Shown here: one piece after another, positions 39,096 through 48,941 of the stretch
Position numbering within the stretch: the first letter of the stretch is position 1
How the letters are laid out: every line of letters begins with the position of its first letter
From: a virus
Strand: one strand, 5' to 3'
Virus record (IMG/VR): IMGVR_UViG_3300045454_000117
Coordinates: 1-64,000 of that record
Length of the DNA stretch: 64,000 nucleotides
Notes under the pieces: generated by a model
The model's database searches: none
What the model was told of the DNA's origin: nothing
Seen by the model: the letters and a program-made list of their open reading frames with translations, nothing else
Made by a program: the position numbers and the translations under genes

Positions 39096-42020
39096 ATGAA
39101 CGACAACGAAGCCCGGGTTCGGATCGTTGCCGACGCAACCGGTGTGCGTCCGGGGACGGAAAAGGCAAAGAGCGAGATCGGCGAACTTGGGCCCGCGCTC
39201 GCGCAGCTCAACAGCCGGTTCGCCGAAATGAGCGCGATGATGCGCCAGACGATGGCGCAGGGTGCGACATCCGCCGAGCAGATGACGCGCGAAATGCGCC
39301 AGCTTGAGGTCCAGACCGAGCGCGAAAGCCGGGCGCTGTCCGAGATGAACGCCCGCATCGAGCAGGGGTTGATGTCGCTCGGCGGCTGGAAGTCCCGCAT
39401 CGGCAACGTCTTCGCCGGGTTCATCGCCGGATTCTCAGTCCAGCAGGTCGTCGACTTCTCGAAGCGCATGGGCGAGGCAGCGGAGAAGACCGCATTGCTG
39501 AGCCAGCGCCTCGGCATGACGACCAGCGATGTCCAGATGCTGGGGGCGTTGGCGGAGATTACCGCGAGCGACGTCGACAAGCTGGCCGGCGCGATGGCGA
39601 AGCTGGACCGGACGTTCGCCTCCGCGAAGGAAGGCGGGAAATCGCAGGCCGCCGCCTTCAAGCAGATCGGCGTCGACGTCCAGGGCAACTACACCCAGAT
39701 GCAGCTGCTGCAGGCCGTCATGGGGCGGTTCAGCGAAATGGCCGATGGCCCGGCGAAGGTCGCGCTTGCGATGCAGCTGCTCGGCCGCAGCGGCGCCGAA
39801 CTGATCCCTGTTCTTTCGATGTCCAAGGAAGAGCAGGAGCAGTTCAACCAGAAGCTGGCCTATTACGGGGTCATCAGCGAAGAGGCGATCGCCAAGGGCA
39901 ATCAGCTCGCGGACGCTTGGGATGACAACGCGCTCGCTATGAAGGGCGTCGAGAACGTCCTGACCGCGGCGATGGCACCTGCGATGGCGACGCTGGTCGA
40001 GGGCTTGAACGGCTTCATCGCGCAGTGCGTCCGCAGCTACAACGCCGGCGGGGTCGTGGCGCAGGTCATGGAGATCATGGGCGTCGCCATCAAATCGGTG
40101 GTGTCGATCCTTGTCGCGTTCGGCGCGGCCGCAGACTTCACCTTCAAGACGATCAGCGGTGCGGCCTATGGATTGGCCGGGATCTTGATGTCCGTGTTCG
40201 ACGGAATCGTCGCCGGGGTGAAAATCACCGGCTCGGCTTTCGTCACCTTTGGTGCCGTCATCTACGAAGCGCTCAACCTTAACTGGGCCGGCATCAAGGC
40301 GCAGTTCGCGGCCGGGTTGAACGACATCACGCGCATGACGCGCGAGGCCGGTCAGCAGATCAGCGCCAATCTGAGCGCGGGCTTCGCCGCCGGTTCCGCA
40401 CAGTGGGCCGCCGCGGACAAGAACTGGATGGCTGCCGATGCCTGGGTGAAGAAGCTCTGGAACCCCGGCCCGGCTCCGAAGATCACCCCATCGCCCAGCG
40501 GCACGACCGGCGATATCGTCGCCAGTGGCGGCGGGAAGGACAAGGACAAAGACAGCAACGCCCGCATGACGAAGTGGGAGGCGGAGCTGGAGCGCCAGAA
40601 GATGGCGATCGCTGCCCTGGCCGATGCCGAGCAGACCTTCCGCGAGATGTCGAAGTCCGACGAGGCCGCCTATTGGGGCGCGCTGCTCGAGCGCGCGGAC
40701 CTGACCCAGCAGGAACGCCTCGACATCGAGAAGAAGTATTATGCGCTTCGCCGCGAGGTGCGGCGCGAAGAGTACGACGTCCAGATCGCCGCCTTCGGAC
40801 GCGAGCTTGAGGCGGCGCGCGGCAATGCCGCCGAACGGACCCGGATCGCAACGGCGATGGCCGAGTTCGTGAAATCGAAGCACGGCGAGGACAGCCGCGA
40901 GTATCAGCAGGCCCAGGACCGCATCGTCCAGATCGCACGGGAATCGGCCGAGCAACGCCGTCGAATCGAACTCGACCTGATCCGGGCGAAGCAGCAGATG
41001 GAGCTCGACGCCATCGATGACGCCCGCGACGCCGCGCGCTTCCGGGTCGAGATGGGGGTCCAGACCAACCTCGAGCTGTTGCGCCAGGAGCGGGATTTCG
41101 AGCGCCAGCGCTTCGCAGTCCAGATGCAGGCACTGCGCGCTCAGCAGTCGCTGGTCGATCCCTCCAAGGATCCGGAGCGCTATGGCCAGATCAATAATCA
41201 GATCGTCGCCTTGGAGCGCCAGCACCAGATCCGCCTGACACAGATCGAGCGGGCTGCGACGCTGGAGCGCACGCTTATCCAGCGTAATGCGATCAATTCG
41301 ACGGCGCAGTTGTGGGGCCAGAACATCTCCCGGCTGCTAACGCTGCAGCAGAGCTTCGGCGAGACGATCCGCAACCTCTACATCGGCATGGTCGGGGTCG
41401 TCGCCGATGCGCTGGCCCAGATCATCGCCAACTGGATCGCAAAGAAGCTCGCCGCCCTGATCCTGGGCAACGCGGCGGAAAAGGCATCGGGTGCTGCGAC
41501 GATCGCCACGGAGGCGGCGAAAGCGGGCGCAGGCGGCACCGCATCGATGGCGGCGGCACCGTTCCCGCTCAACCTCGGCGCTCCCGCGTTTGGTGCGGCG
41601 ATGGCCGGGATCGCGATGGGATATCAGAGCTTGCTCGCCGTCCCCGGCTTCGCGGTAGGTGCCAAGAACCTGTCGCGCGATCAGCTCGCAATGGTCCACG
41701 CCGGCGAGACGATCATTCCGGCTGCGGAAGCGGGCGGCTGGCGCACGCTCATGGAGATGGTCGCGGGGATGCCGCGGCTCAATCTTCCCGCTATGCTCCA
41801 GGCACCGCTGGCGGCCGGGCTTGCACCTGCGAATTCGAACACCCCGTTCGCGGATAACGATCGCGGTGGCGATGGCGGCACCCACTATCACTTCCACGGC
41901 GACATCAAGGCGTGGGATGGAAAGTCGGTAAAGCAGATGCTGAAGACGCATGCGACTGATGTCGCCGCGGCTGCGGATGCCGGCGCCCGCCAGGGTTACC
42001 GGCCTTCGTCGACCAGCTAG
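39096..42020 (+). CDS. Tail tape measure protein
   Basis: A 974-aa protein preceded by GGAGG. The N-terminal coiled coil (GTEKAKSEIGELGPALAQLNSRFAEMSAMMRQ) is followed by phage tail length tape-measure motifs (GEAAEKTALLSQRLGMTTSDVQMLGALAEI), hydrophobic helices near 300-400 and a long helical region (570-740). A C-terminal FAVGAKNLSRDQLAMVHAGETIIPA segment is typical of tape measures. It sets tail length; 974 residues imply a tail around 140-150 nm by the usual 0.15 nm per residue. The stop shares CTAG with the convergent moron. Confidence 0.9.
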   Translation: MNDNEARVRIVADATGVRPGTEKAKSEIGELGPALAQLNSRFAEMSAMMRQTMAQGATSAEQMTREMRQLEVQTERESRALSEMNARIEQGLMSLGGWKSRIGNVFAGFIAGFSVQQVVDFSKRMGEAAEKTALLSQRLGMTTSDVQMLGALAEITASDVDKLAGAMAKLDRTFASAKEGGKSQAAAFKQIGVDVQGNYTQMQLLQAVMGRFSEMADGPAKVALAMQLLGRSGAELIPVLSMSKEEQEQFNQKLAYYGVISEEAIAKGNQLADAWDDNALAMKGVENVLTAAMAPAMATLVEGLNGFIAQCVRSYNAGGVVAQVMEIMGVAIKSVVSILVAFGAAADFTFKTISGAAYGLAGILMSVFDGIVAGVKITGSAFVTFGAVIYEALNLNWAGIKAQFAAGLNDITRMTREAGQQISANLSAGFAAGSAQWAAADKNWMAADAWVKKLWNPGPAPKITPSPSGTTGDIVASGGGKDKDKDSNARMTKWEAELERQKMAIAALADAEQTFREMSKSDEAAYWGALLERADLTQQERLDIEKKYYALRREVRREEYDVQIAAFGRELEAARGNAAERTRIATAMAEFVKSKHGEDSREYQQAQDRIVQIARESAEQRRRIELDLIRAKQQMELDAIDDARDAARFRVEMGVQTNLELLRQERDFERQRFAVQMQALRAQQSLVDPSKDPERYGQINNQIVALERQHQIRLTQIERAATLERTLIQRNAINSTAQLWGQNISRLLTLQQSFGETIRNLYIGMVGVVADALAQIIANWIAKKLAALILGNAAEKASGAATIATEAAKAGAGGTASMAAAPFPLNLGAPAFGAAMAGIAMGYQSLLAVPGFAVGAKNLSRDQLAMVHAGETIIPAAEAGGWRTLMEMVAGMPRLNLPAMLQAPLAAGLAPANSNTPFADNDRGGDGGTHYHFHGDIKAWDGKSVKQMLKTHATDVAAAADAGARQGYRPSSTS

Positions 42021-42418
42021 ACCCGGGTCAGGTTGTTAAGGGGCTGCCTGCAGTTCGCGTTCCAGAATCGGGCGTCGCGATGCGATGCGCCAGCCTGGAA
42101 CGCGACCTGTTCGCGGTTCATGCCGCCGAAGCCGTTCTCGGCACGATACTCGATGCAGACCAACGACGCATCGTCCGTGACCCCGATCAGGTCGAATTTG
42201 ACGGAATCCGGATTGCGGGCCGCGGCAATGATCGAGCGCTTCGCGACCATCGCGGCCGCCACGCGCTTGTCGCCTTCGGCTTTCGACTGGGCATCCTTGG
42301 CTCGTTCCTCCGGCGACGGGTCCGGCCCGGCGAGCCTGACCAGCGCTACGAGCACCAGGAGGGCGAACAGCACGATCACCGCTTTCCGCAATCCGCCGCT
42401 CCTTTTCTCAACTGCCAT
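42017..42418 (-). CDS. Membrane-anchored moron, 133 aa
   Basis: A 133-aa protein against the late operon direction. Basic N terminus, one membrane segment at ~13-31 (VIVLFALLVLVALVRLA), then a charged region and a globular end (NPDSVKFDLIGVTDDASLVCIEYRAENGFGGMNREQVAF...NANCRQPL) with two Cys. Probably anchored in the inner membrane with a periplasmic domain. It lies within the tail genes, typical for a lysogenic-conversion or superinfection-exclusion gene; that role is inferred from position only. Confidence 0.7.
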   Translation of the reverse strand: MAVEKRSGGLRKAVIVLFALLVLVALVRLAGPDPSPEERAKDAQSKAEGDKRVAAAMVAKRSIIAAARNPDSVKFDLIGVTDDASLVCIEYRAENGFGGMNREQVAFQAGASHRDARFWNANCRQPLNNLTRV

Positions 42419-42527
42419 ACCGACTCGCCCCCGGCCAGAAGCGGGACGCTAGTCGGCACGGGCGCGCAATTCAACGCATCGGTCCCGGCCATCGGGTCGA
42501 CCGAGAGGCCGGAGCAATGCCCTGACC

Positions 42528-43181
42528 ATGATCTCGCCGTTCCTTCCGACGCGCTGGCTCATCTCGAGCGCGGACACCGTCGATGACCCGACGATCTTTC
42601 CGCTCCTGATCGGGCAAACCCTGCTGACCGCGAAGGCTCCGCAGTGGCGGACGTCGATCGCGACCGCCAGCTCCGGCCGGGAGCGGAGGCAACAGCGATG
42701 GTCCTATCCTCGCTGGACGTTCCAGCTCGCTTACGAGGTTCTGCGCCAGCAGCCCGGGGCCGATGACCTCGGCAAGCTGTGGGCGTTCTTCAACATGCAC
42801 GCCGGGCCTGCGGGCGAGTTCGGCTACCTCGACCCGACCGACTGCACCGTCGACAATCAGGTGTTTGGCATGGGCGATGGGACGACCGATGCTTTCCGGC
42901 TGACGCGGACGATGGCGTTCGGCGGCATCCGCTTCACCGAGCCGGTGCGCCAGGTGATCGGTATCCCAGCCGTGACCGTCGATGGGGTCGAGGCGGCCGT
43001 CACGATCGGCGACGATGCGACCGTCGAGTTCGATACCCCTCCGGGATCCGGCGCGGTCCTGCGTTGGACGGGGCGTTTCGCCTTCCGGGTCCGGTTCCTC
43101 AACGAACAACTCGAAGCCGAGCAGATGATGAAGACGCTGTGGTCGAGCGCTGGCCTGCAGCTGATTTCCTTGAAAGGTTGA
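42528..43181 (+). CDS. Phage tail protein DUF2460
   Basis: A 217-aa protein with WSYPRWTFQLAYEVLRQQ, LGKLWAFFNMHAGPAGEFGYLDPTDCTVDNQVFGMGDGTTDAFRLTR, the DUF2460 signature. In siphophages with this module (DUF2460-DUF2163-NlpC-TipJ, also in gene transfer agents) it forms the distal tail. It starts 108 bp after the moron. Confidence 0.9.
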   Translation: MISPFLPTRWLISSADTVDDPTIFPLLIGQTLLTAKAPQWRTSIATASSGRERRQQRWSYPRWTFQLAYEVLRQQPGADDLGKLWAFFNMHAGPAGEFGYLDPTDCTVDNQVFGMGDGTTDAFRLTRTMAFGGIRFTEPVRQVIGIPAVTVDGVEAAVTIGDDATVEFDTPPGSGAVLRWTGRFAFRVRFLNEQLEAEQMMKTLWSSAGLQLISLKG

Positions 43182-43183
43182 TC

Positions 43184-44056
43184 GTGAAGGCATCTACGCC
43201 TGAGTTGCGCGCGCTGCTGGCGACGCGGAAGTTCGTGTCGGCTGACATCTGGACCTTGCGACTGAACGGGGGTGCGGTGGTTCGCTGGTCGGGCGCCGAT
43301 ATCCCGATCATGGCGAACGGCAACACCTTCGCCCTCGGCCCCGCCATCGATCGCGGGTCGATCGTCGAGAAGGTCGGCCTGGAGGTCGCAACCCTCCTGG
43401 TGAACCTCGATGCTGGGCCGGATGACACGATCAATTCGATTCCGCTGATCGCCTTCATCGCGCGGCGCGGTCTCGATGGTGCGAGCGTCAAGCTGGAGCG
43501 GGCATTCGCCCCAGATTGGACCGCGATGCGCCCCGAGAACGGCGGCGCGACCGGCACAGTGCTGCGCTTCGCCGGGAAGGTAACATCGGTGGGCGAGATC
43601 AAAGGCACCCATGCGGAGATCACCGTCTCAGCATGGACCATCCTGCTCAACGTCAGCATGCCCGCCAACCTCTATCAAGTTCCCTGCCTTCACACTGTCT
43701 ATGACGTCGGCTGCGGCCTCGATCCGGAGGACTTCAAGGAGACCGGGACCGTGACGGGGACGCCGAGCGGTCTGGCCTTTACCTCGACGGTGAGCGGCGC
43801 GGCCGGGGTGTTCGCGCAGGGTCGTGTCGTCTTCACCTCAGGGGCCAACACCGGGATCTCGCGCACGGTGAAGGATAACGATGGATCGGGCGGCTTCTCG
43901 TTGATCCAGTCGCTTCCCGCAGTCCCCGCCGCCGGCGATGCCTTCAAGGTCTATCAGGGCTGCGATCTCGCCAAAGGCACCTGCGAGACGAAATTCGCCA
44001 ACCTCGGGCGCTTCAAGGCGACGCCCTACGTCCCTCTCCCCGAGACCGCGATATGA
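43184..44056 (+). CDS. Phage tail protein DUF2163
   Basis: A 290-aa protein. GTG at 43184 follows AAAGG. It carries the DUF2163/BR0599 pattern: SADIWTLRLNGGAVVRWSGADIPI, LYQVPCLHTVYDVGCGLDPEDF and a C-terminal YQGCDLAKGTCETKFANLGRFKATPYVPLPETAI. Probably the tail hub component between DUF2460 and the peptidase. Its Cys pairs (CLH...C, GCD...C) may bind a metal or Fe-S cluster, as proposed for related tail hubs. Confidence 0.9.
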   Translation: MKASTPELRALLATRKFVSADIWTLRLNGGAVVRWSGADIPIMANGNTFALGPAIDRGSIVEKVGLEVATLLVNLDAGPDDTINSIPLIAFIARRGLDGASVKLERAFAPDWTAMRPENGGATGTVLRFAGKVTSVGEIKGTHAEITVSAWTILLNVSMPANLYQVPCLHTVYDVGCGLDPEDFKETGTVTGTPSGLAFTSTVSGAAGVFAQGRVVFTSGANTGISRTVKDNDGSGGFSLIQSLPAVPAAGDAFKVYQGCDLAKGTCETKFANLGRFKATPYVPLPETAI

Positions 44057-44472
44057 CGCGCGACCAGGTGGTTGCCGAGGCATTACGCTGGGAGGGGACG
44101 CCGTATCATCACCGCGCCCGCGTTCTTGGGGTCGGCGTCGATTGCGCCCAACTCCCCCTTGCCGTCTATCACGCCTGCGGGCTGATCCCTGATCTCGATC
44201 CGAAGTACACGACCGACTGGATGCTACACCGGGACGAGGAGCGCTATCTCGGCGTTGTCCGCGACCACGCCCGCGAGATCGATCGAGGCCAAGTCGGCCG
44301 CGGCGACTTCGCGATCTGGAAGTACGGCCGGACCTACAGCCACGGTGCCATCCTGCTCGACCCGCCCACGGTGCTGCATGCGGTGCAGTTCGCGGGCGCG
44401 GTTATCCGCGGCGACATCGATCGAGACGAAGAGCTGCGCGCCCGCGCGGTCAAATTTTTCACCCTGTTCTGA
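44053..44472 (+). CDS. NlpC/P60 tail peptidase
   Basis: A 139-aa protein with catalytic Cys31 in GVGVDCAQLP and His97 in YSHGAILL, the NlpC/P60 fold. It sits between DUF2163 and TipJ, where such enzymes act in the tail tip to open the peptidoglycan during DNA entry. ATGA overlap with the upstream gene. Confidence 0.9.
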   Translation: MTRDQVVAEALRWEGTPYHHRARVLGVGVDCAQLPLAVYHACGLIPDLDPKYTTDWMLHRDEERYLGVVRDHAREIDRGQVGRGDFAIWKYGRTYSHGAILLDPPTVLHAVQFAGAVIRGDIDRDEELRARAVKFFTLF

Positions 44473-44486
44473 GGGAGCCGGCGGGC

Positions 44487-47078
44487 ATGCTGGGTAAAAA
44501 GACCTCCACCACTGCGACGAAGCTCAACGCGATCAACGTCCAGTCCTCGACGCTCGGCCGCGCGCTGTCGCTGGGCTGGGGCCGCGGGCGCATGTCCTGC
44601 AATCTCGGCTGGTACGGCGGATTTCGAGCGATTCCCCAGACGACGAAGACCGGCGGCAAGGGTTTAGGCGGGTCCAAGAACACCACCTACACCTACAAGG
44701 CATCGGTCATCATGATGCTGGGCGAGGGGCCGATCGCCGGGGTCCGCACCGTCTACAAAGATAAGTCGGTGTTCACCAACGGAGCGACCAGCGCACTAGC
44801 GCAGGCCGGGCTGAGCCTGGCGACGGGCGAGGTCGATCAGGCACCGTGGGGGTATCTTGTCAGCCAGTTTCCTTCCGAGGCGCTCGCCTATTCCGGCATC
44901 GCCTATGTCTACGCGGCGAACTACGACCTGTCGGACTCGGCCACCCTGTCCAACCACAGCTTCGAGGTCGATTTCGCGATCCAGCTCGGCGGTGGCGTCT
45001 GTGACGCCGACCCGCGCGACATCGCGGTCGACTATCTCACCAGCCCGTCACATGGCTTGCCGGGCTGGTCCGCTGGCCTAATCGGGGACCTCGACAATTG
45101 GTCGTATTATGCCCGCGCGACGGGACTGCTGCTGTCCCCGGTGGAGGAATCGCAGCGCCGGGCGAGCGAGTTCCTCCTCGAGATCGCGCAGGCTTCGAAT
45201 ACGGACCTGTTCTGGTCCGAGGGGCTGCTTAAGGCCACGCCGCTGGGCGACGCCCCCGCGACCGGCAATGGGGTCACCTGGACCCCCGACCTGACGCACT
45301 GCTATCATCTCTCCGAGGATGACTTCCTTGCCGACGACGGCGAGCCTCCGGTCGTGCTGGAGATCGTCGACCAGACCGACGCCTACAACATCGTCCAGGT
45401 CGAGTTCCGCGATCGCGCGAACCAGTACAACGCGGCGATCGCCACCGCGCAGGATCTCGCGAACATCGTCGAGTTCGGCCGCCGCAAGCAGGATCCGACG
45501 AACTGGCAGTCGATCGCGGATGCTGCGGTCGCGCAGAAGGCAACGCAGCTGCTGCTCCAGCGCACCCTGTACACGCGCGAGCGCTTCAAGTTTCGCCTGC
45601 CCTGGGACTTCGTGCTGCTCGAGCCCACCGATATCGTGACCATCACCACGGTCAGCGATGGCCTTCTGCTCGATCACCTGCCCGTCCGCATCGCTGAGAT
45701 CGAGGAGGACGAGGACGGTCAGCTCGTCGTGCTCGCTAACGCCCTTCCGATGGGTGCCGCCTCTGCTCTGTCATCCAGCGGGCAGAGCGGCGCCGGCTAT
45801 CAGCCCAATGCTGACATCGCGCCCGGGTCAGTATCGGACCCGGTCCTGTTCAACGCACCGTCCTCCCTGACCTCCGGTCGCCGCGAGATCTGGTGCGCGG
45901 CCAGTTCGACGTCGCCGAACTGGGGCGGCTGCGAGGTCTGGATCAGCGTCGATGGAATCACCTTCAGCAGAGTCGGCGTCATCGAAGCCCCGGCGCGCTA
46001 TGGCGAGCTGACCGCTGCCCTCGCGCTGACCGCAGACCCCGACAATACCAACACGCTCTCCATCGACTTGGCGGAGAGCCTCGGGACGATCGCAGGCGGT
46101 ACAGCCGCCGAGATGAATGCCGGGGCGACGCTCAGCCTCGTCGGGAGCGAGCTGATCTCCTATCAGGATGCAACCCTGACCGGTCCGCATCAGTACGACC
46201 TCAGCCCGCTCCGCCGCGGCCTCTACGGCACGGTGCCGGCATCGCATAGCAGCGGTGCGCGCTTCGTCCGTCTCGACGATGCGATCTTCAAGATCGACTA
46301 TGGCGCGCTCAGCGTCGGGGCGACGGTGCAGGTCAAGCTGCCCAGCTTCAACATCTTCGGACGCGCGCTGGAATCGCTGGCGGATGTGCCCGAATTCACC
46401 GTGGAGCTGGAACCAGCGACAGCGCGGCCGGACAAAGCGGGGAATGTGCGGCTGGCCCAGCCCTGGACTGGCACGACGCTCAATGTGGTCTGCGATGCCG
46501 CCGAACGGGCCACCGCGTACAAGTTCCGCTTTTTCCTGCCAGACGAAGCCACGCTGGTGCGCGAGATCAACAGTTCGTCGCCGACAGCCATCTACACCGC
46601 ATCGCTCGCGGCACAGGATGGTGTCCAGCGCGCCTATGCGATCGAATGCGTCGCCACCAACTCGGCCGGGGATGCGGCACCGTCGGAGTGGCTGCACGTC
46701 ACCAACGTTGCGCCCGCGGCGGTGACGACCCCGGCGATCGCGGGCGGCGCGACCACTGCGGTGGGAACCTGTGATGTCTCCGGCGATGCGGATGTGGCCG
46801 GGTATGTCGTCTTTTATTCCGACACCACCGGCTTCGATCCTTCGACCTCCGGTGGCGTGGTCTCGTCCGGCATCCCATCGGTCCAGATCTTCGGCCTCCC
46901 CGCTGGCACCTACTACGGCCGGATCGCGGCCTATGATGGCTGGACCTCCAATCCAGCCCACCTGAATCTTTCGTCTGAAATCACCTTCACCATCACCACC
47001 GGCGGCGGCTCCACGCCGTCCGGCGGTGGCTCCAGCGGCGGCGGTTACGGAGGTCAGTATCAGCGCACGTTGGAGTAA
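44487..47078 (+). CDS. Tail tip (TipJ-like) hub protein
   Basis: An 863-aa protein. N-terminal LGRALSLGWGRGRMSCNLGWYGGFRAIP and VIMMLGEGPIAGVRTVYKDKSV, then a large hub region (~130-560), a TFIKIDYGALSVGATVQVKLPSFNIFGRALESL segment and one or two FN3-like domains near 640-840. It ends in a Gly/Ser-rich tail. It is the host-facing central tail protein, analogous to lambda gpJ. Followed by the fibre gene. Confidence 0.88.
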   Translation: MLGKKTSTTATKLNAINVQSSTLGRALSLGWGRGRMSCNLGWYGGFRAIPQTTKTGGKGLGGSKNTTYTYKASVIMMLGEGPIAGVRTVYKDKSVFTNGATSALAQAGLSLATGEVDQAPWGYLVSQFPSEALAYSGIAYVYAANYDLSDSATLSNHSFEVDFAIQLGGGVCDADPRDIAVDYLTSPSHGLPGWSAGLIGDLDNWSYYARATGLLLSPVEESQRRASEFLLEIAQASNTDLFWSEGLLKATPLGDAPATGNGVTWTPDLTHCYHLSEDDFLADDGEPPVVLEIVDQTDAYNIVQVEFRDRANQYNAAIATAQDLANIVEFGRRKQDPTNWQSIADAAVAQKATQLLLQRTLYTRERFKFRLPWDFVLLEPTDIVTITTVSDGLLLDHLPVRIAEIEEDEDGQLVVLANALPMGAASALSSSGQSGAGYQPNADIAPGSVSDPVLFNAPSSLTSGRREIWCAASSTSPNWGGCEVWISVDGITFSRVGVIEAPARYGELTAALALTADPDNTNTLSIDLAESLGTIAGGTAAEMNAGATLSLVGSELISYQDATLTGPHQYDLSPLRRGLYGTVPASHSSGARFVRLDDAIFKIDYGALSVGATVQVKLPSFNIFGRALESLADVPEFTVELEPATARPDKAGNVRLAQPWTGTTLNVVCDAAERATAYKFRFFLPDEATLVREINSSSPTAIYTASLAAQDGVQRAYAIECVATNSAGDAAPSEWLHVTNVAPAAVTTPAIAGGATTAVGTCDVSGDADVAGYVVFYSDTTGFDPSTSGGVVSSGIPSVQIFGLPAGTYYGRIAAYDGWTSNPAHLNLSSEITFTITTGGGSTPSGGGSSGGGYGGQYQRTLE

Positions 47079-47107
47079 ACCTTTCTCTCCTCTTCCTCGG
47101 AGGTTCC

Positions 47108-48940
47108 ATGCAGTACGTTCAGTTCTACGCCGCCCGGGCCGACACCGGGGTTCTCCTTCCCTATGCCCGCGCAACGGTCTTCCTCACAGGCACCGCAACG
47201 CCGGCGGTTCTGTTCGACGCCGAGGGGCAGGCTATCGACAATCCGCTGACCGCCGATGCCGTGGGCTTGCTGGGATTTGCAGCCGTCGATGGCATCTATG
47301 ATGTCGAAATCGAATCCGCGAACGGTGACTATTCGGCACCGCCGATCCGCAAGCTCCAGGTCGTGGACCTGTCTGGCGTCGTCGGAACGATTACGTCCGG
47401 TCGCAAGGGCGCACCGACTTGGGCGGCGACCGCAGCAATGTCGTTCACAGCGGGCGAGCTGGTCGAGGTTCCCGCAACCGACACCGGCACCCATGTCGAC
47501 CCGATCTCCGGCCTGACGGTGCCGAACACGGGAGTCTTTCGTTACAAGACCGGCTCGCCGAGTGGGCTTGAGCGCATCTACGCGGTGGATCTCGGCGTGC
47601 GTGATGCAGCGCTGCGAGCACAGGCTTGGGCGGAAGGGATCGAGCCTGGCGGCCCGGGCTCGCGCTCGGCGAAAGGATGGGCGGAAGACGAGAATGTGGT
47701 CGCGGTCGCCGGCGCGATCGACCACATCGTCGCGCTCGCACCGGAAGTTACCGCGATCGGCGCCGTTGCTGACGAGCTTCCTGCAATCCTCGGCGTCTCA
47801 GCGGAAGCCGACAGAGCGGAGGCCGCTTCCTTCGCATTGGTCGCCCGCCAGGAAGGCCTCGGCGGTGCCGATCGTCTGACCGACGTGATGCAGACCGCGG
47901 ATCAACTCACGCTGCGCAGCGGCACGCGGCTAGACCTGGTTCGAAACCGGATCGTCGGCCCGGAGTATAGCAGCCATCTCTCGCATCGAATGCTTAAGGT
48001 CGCTGTCATGTGGGCACACAGCGGGGGCGAAGGTTCTGGTGCGACCTTTGGGCCGATCGAGACGAACTTGTCCATCAAGTCGCGCTTGGATCCGAGTGGG
48101 GCGGGCTACAACTCCCTCCCGGGCAGAATCCAGCAATACCTCGGATCAGACTGGGAGGTGTATAACAAGAGCATTTCGATTCAGCAGGCCGAGGCCATTG
48201 GAGCCCGGGCAGGCGCGATCCCAGTCCGCATCACCGTCACCGGCAATGAAGTGCCCGCTGGTGGCCTAACCGCAACGTTGACGGGCATTCTGCCTTGGCC
48301 CGGGCCGCTCGAGGCCTGCGGCGGTCGCGGCGTATCCATCGCGGGAACAATCAACGGCGCGCCTGTGCGACTTACAATCAATGCGGCGGGCACCGTTTAC
48401 TCGATCCAGCAGCCCAGCACTGCCGCCGCTGCCTTGCCTGTCCCCGCTGGAAGCGTCTTCGTGCCCGCCGGTACCGAGGCATTTCGACATGCCGTTAACA
48501 TCTTCTGGCTCGACCGGAACGGGGGCAATGTTCCCTCATCGCGTTACGTGACGGGCCAGATGGCTGCGCGGGTGAAGGATGGCCGATACCTGGTGCTCGG
48601 CGACTGGAACGCTCGAAACGAGCCTAACGGCAGTGCGCGCCGAAACATGGCCTTGGCTATCAACGCCGACCTTGAACTGGCGCACCCAGGAAACTTCTTC
48701 AACATTCTCGACTTTGCGTGTGGACGATACCCCTACAACGGAAATGTCGAGCCGAGTGCCGCCGATATGGGAGGCATCGTCCTCGACGCGACGAACCTTG
48801 GTGACATCACCAACGGGCTGTTCCCACGCATCTTCGGTGCTGCCGGAGAGGATTTGGTGCACTTCAATACGCTCTTCTTCGACGCTGCGGCGAAATACAT
48901 CGTCCAGCACCGGTTCCCTCGCATGGGATGGGTCTACTGA
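47108..48940 (+). CDS. Tail fibre with possible SGNH-like hydrolase domain
   Basis: A 610-aa protein. Residues 1-75 (MQYVQFYAARADTGVLLPYARATVFLTGTATPAVLFDAEGQ...) are a phage tail-attachment module. A helical stalk (~170-260) is followed by a C-terminal domain (~290-610) ending EDLVHFNTLFFDAAAKYIVQHRF, in which D..H resembles the last SGNH hydrolase block. No clear GDS serine block is seen, so activity is doubtful. Its lower GC and mixed codons from ~47.9 kb suggest exchange of the receptor-binding part. Confidence 0.75.
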   Translation: MQYVQFYAARADTGVLLPYARATVFLTGTATPAVLFDAEGQAIDNPLTADAVGLLGFAAVDGIYDVEIESANGDYSAPPIRKLQVVDLSGVVGTITSGRKGAPTWAATAAMSFTAGELVEVPATDTGTHVDPISGLTVPNTGVFRYKTGSPSGLERIYAVDLGVRDAALRAQAWAEGIEPGGPGSRSAKGWAEDENVVAVAGAIDHIVALAPEVTAIGAVADELPAILGVSAEADRAEAASFALVARQEGLGGADRLTDVMQTADQLTLRSGTRLDLVRNRIVGPEYSSHLSHRMLKVAVMWAHSGGEGSGATFGPIETNLSIKSRLDPSGAGYNSLPGRIQQYLGSDWEVYNKSISIQQAEAIGARAGAIPVRITVTGNEVPAGGLTATLTGILPWPGPLEACGGRGVSIAGTINGAPVRLTINAAGTVYSIQQPSTAAAALPVPAGSVFVPAGTEAFRHAVNIFWLDRNGGNVPSSRYVTGQMAARVKDGRYLVLGDWNARNEPNGSARRNMALAINADLELAHPGNFFNILDFACGRYPYNGNVEPSAADMGGIVLDATNLGDITNGLFPRIFGAAGEDLVHFNTLFFDAAAKYIVQHRFPRMGWVY

Positions 48941-48941
48941 T

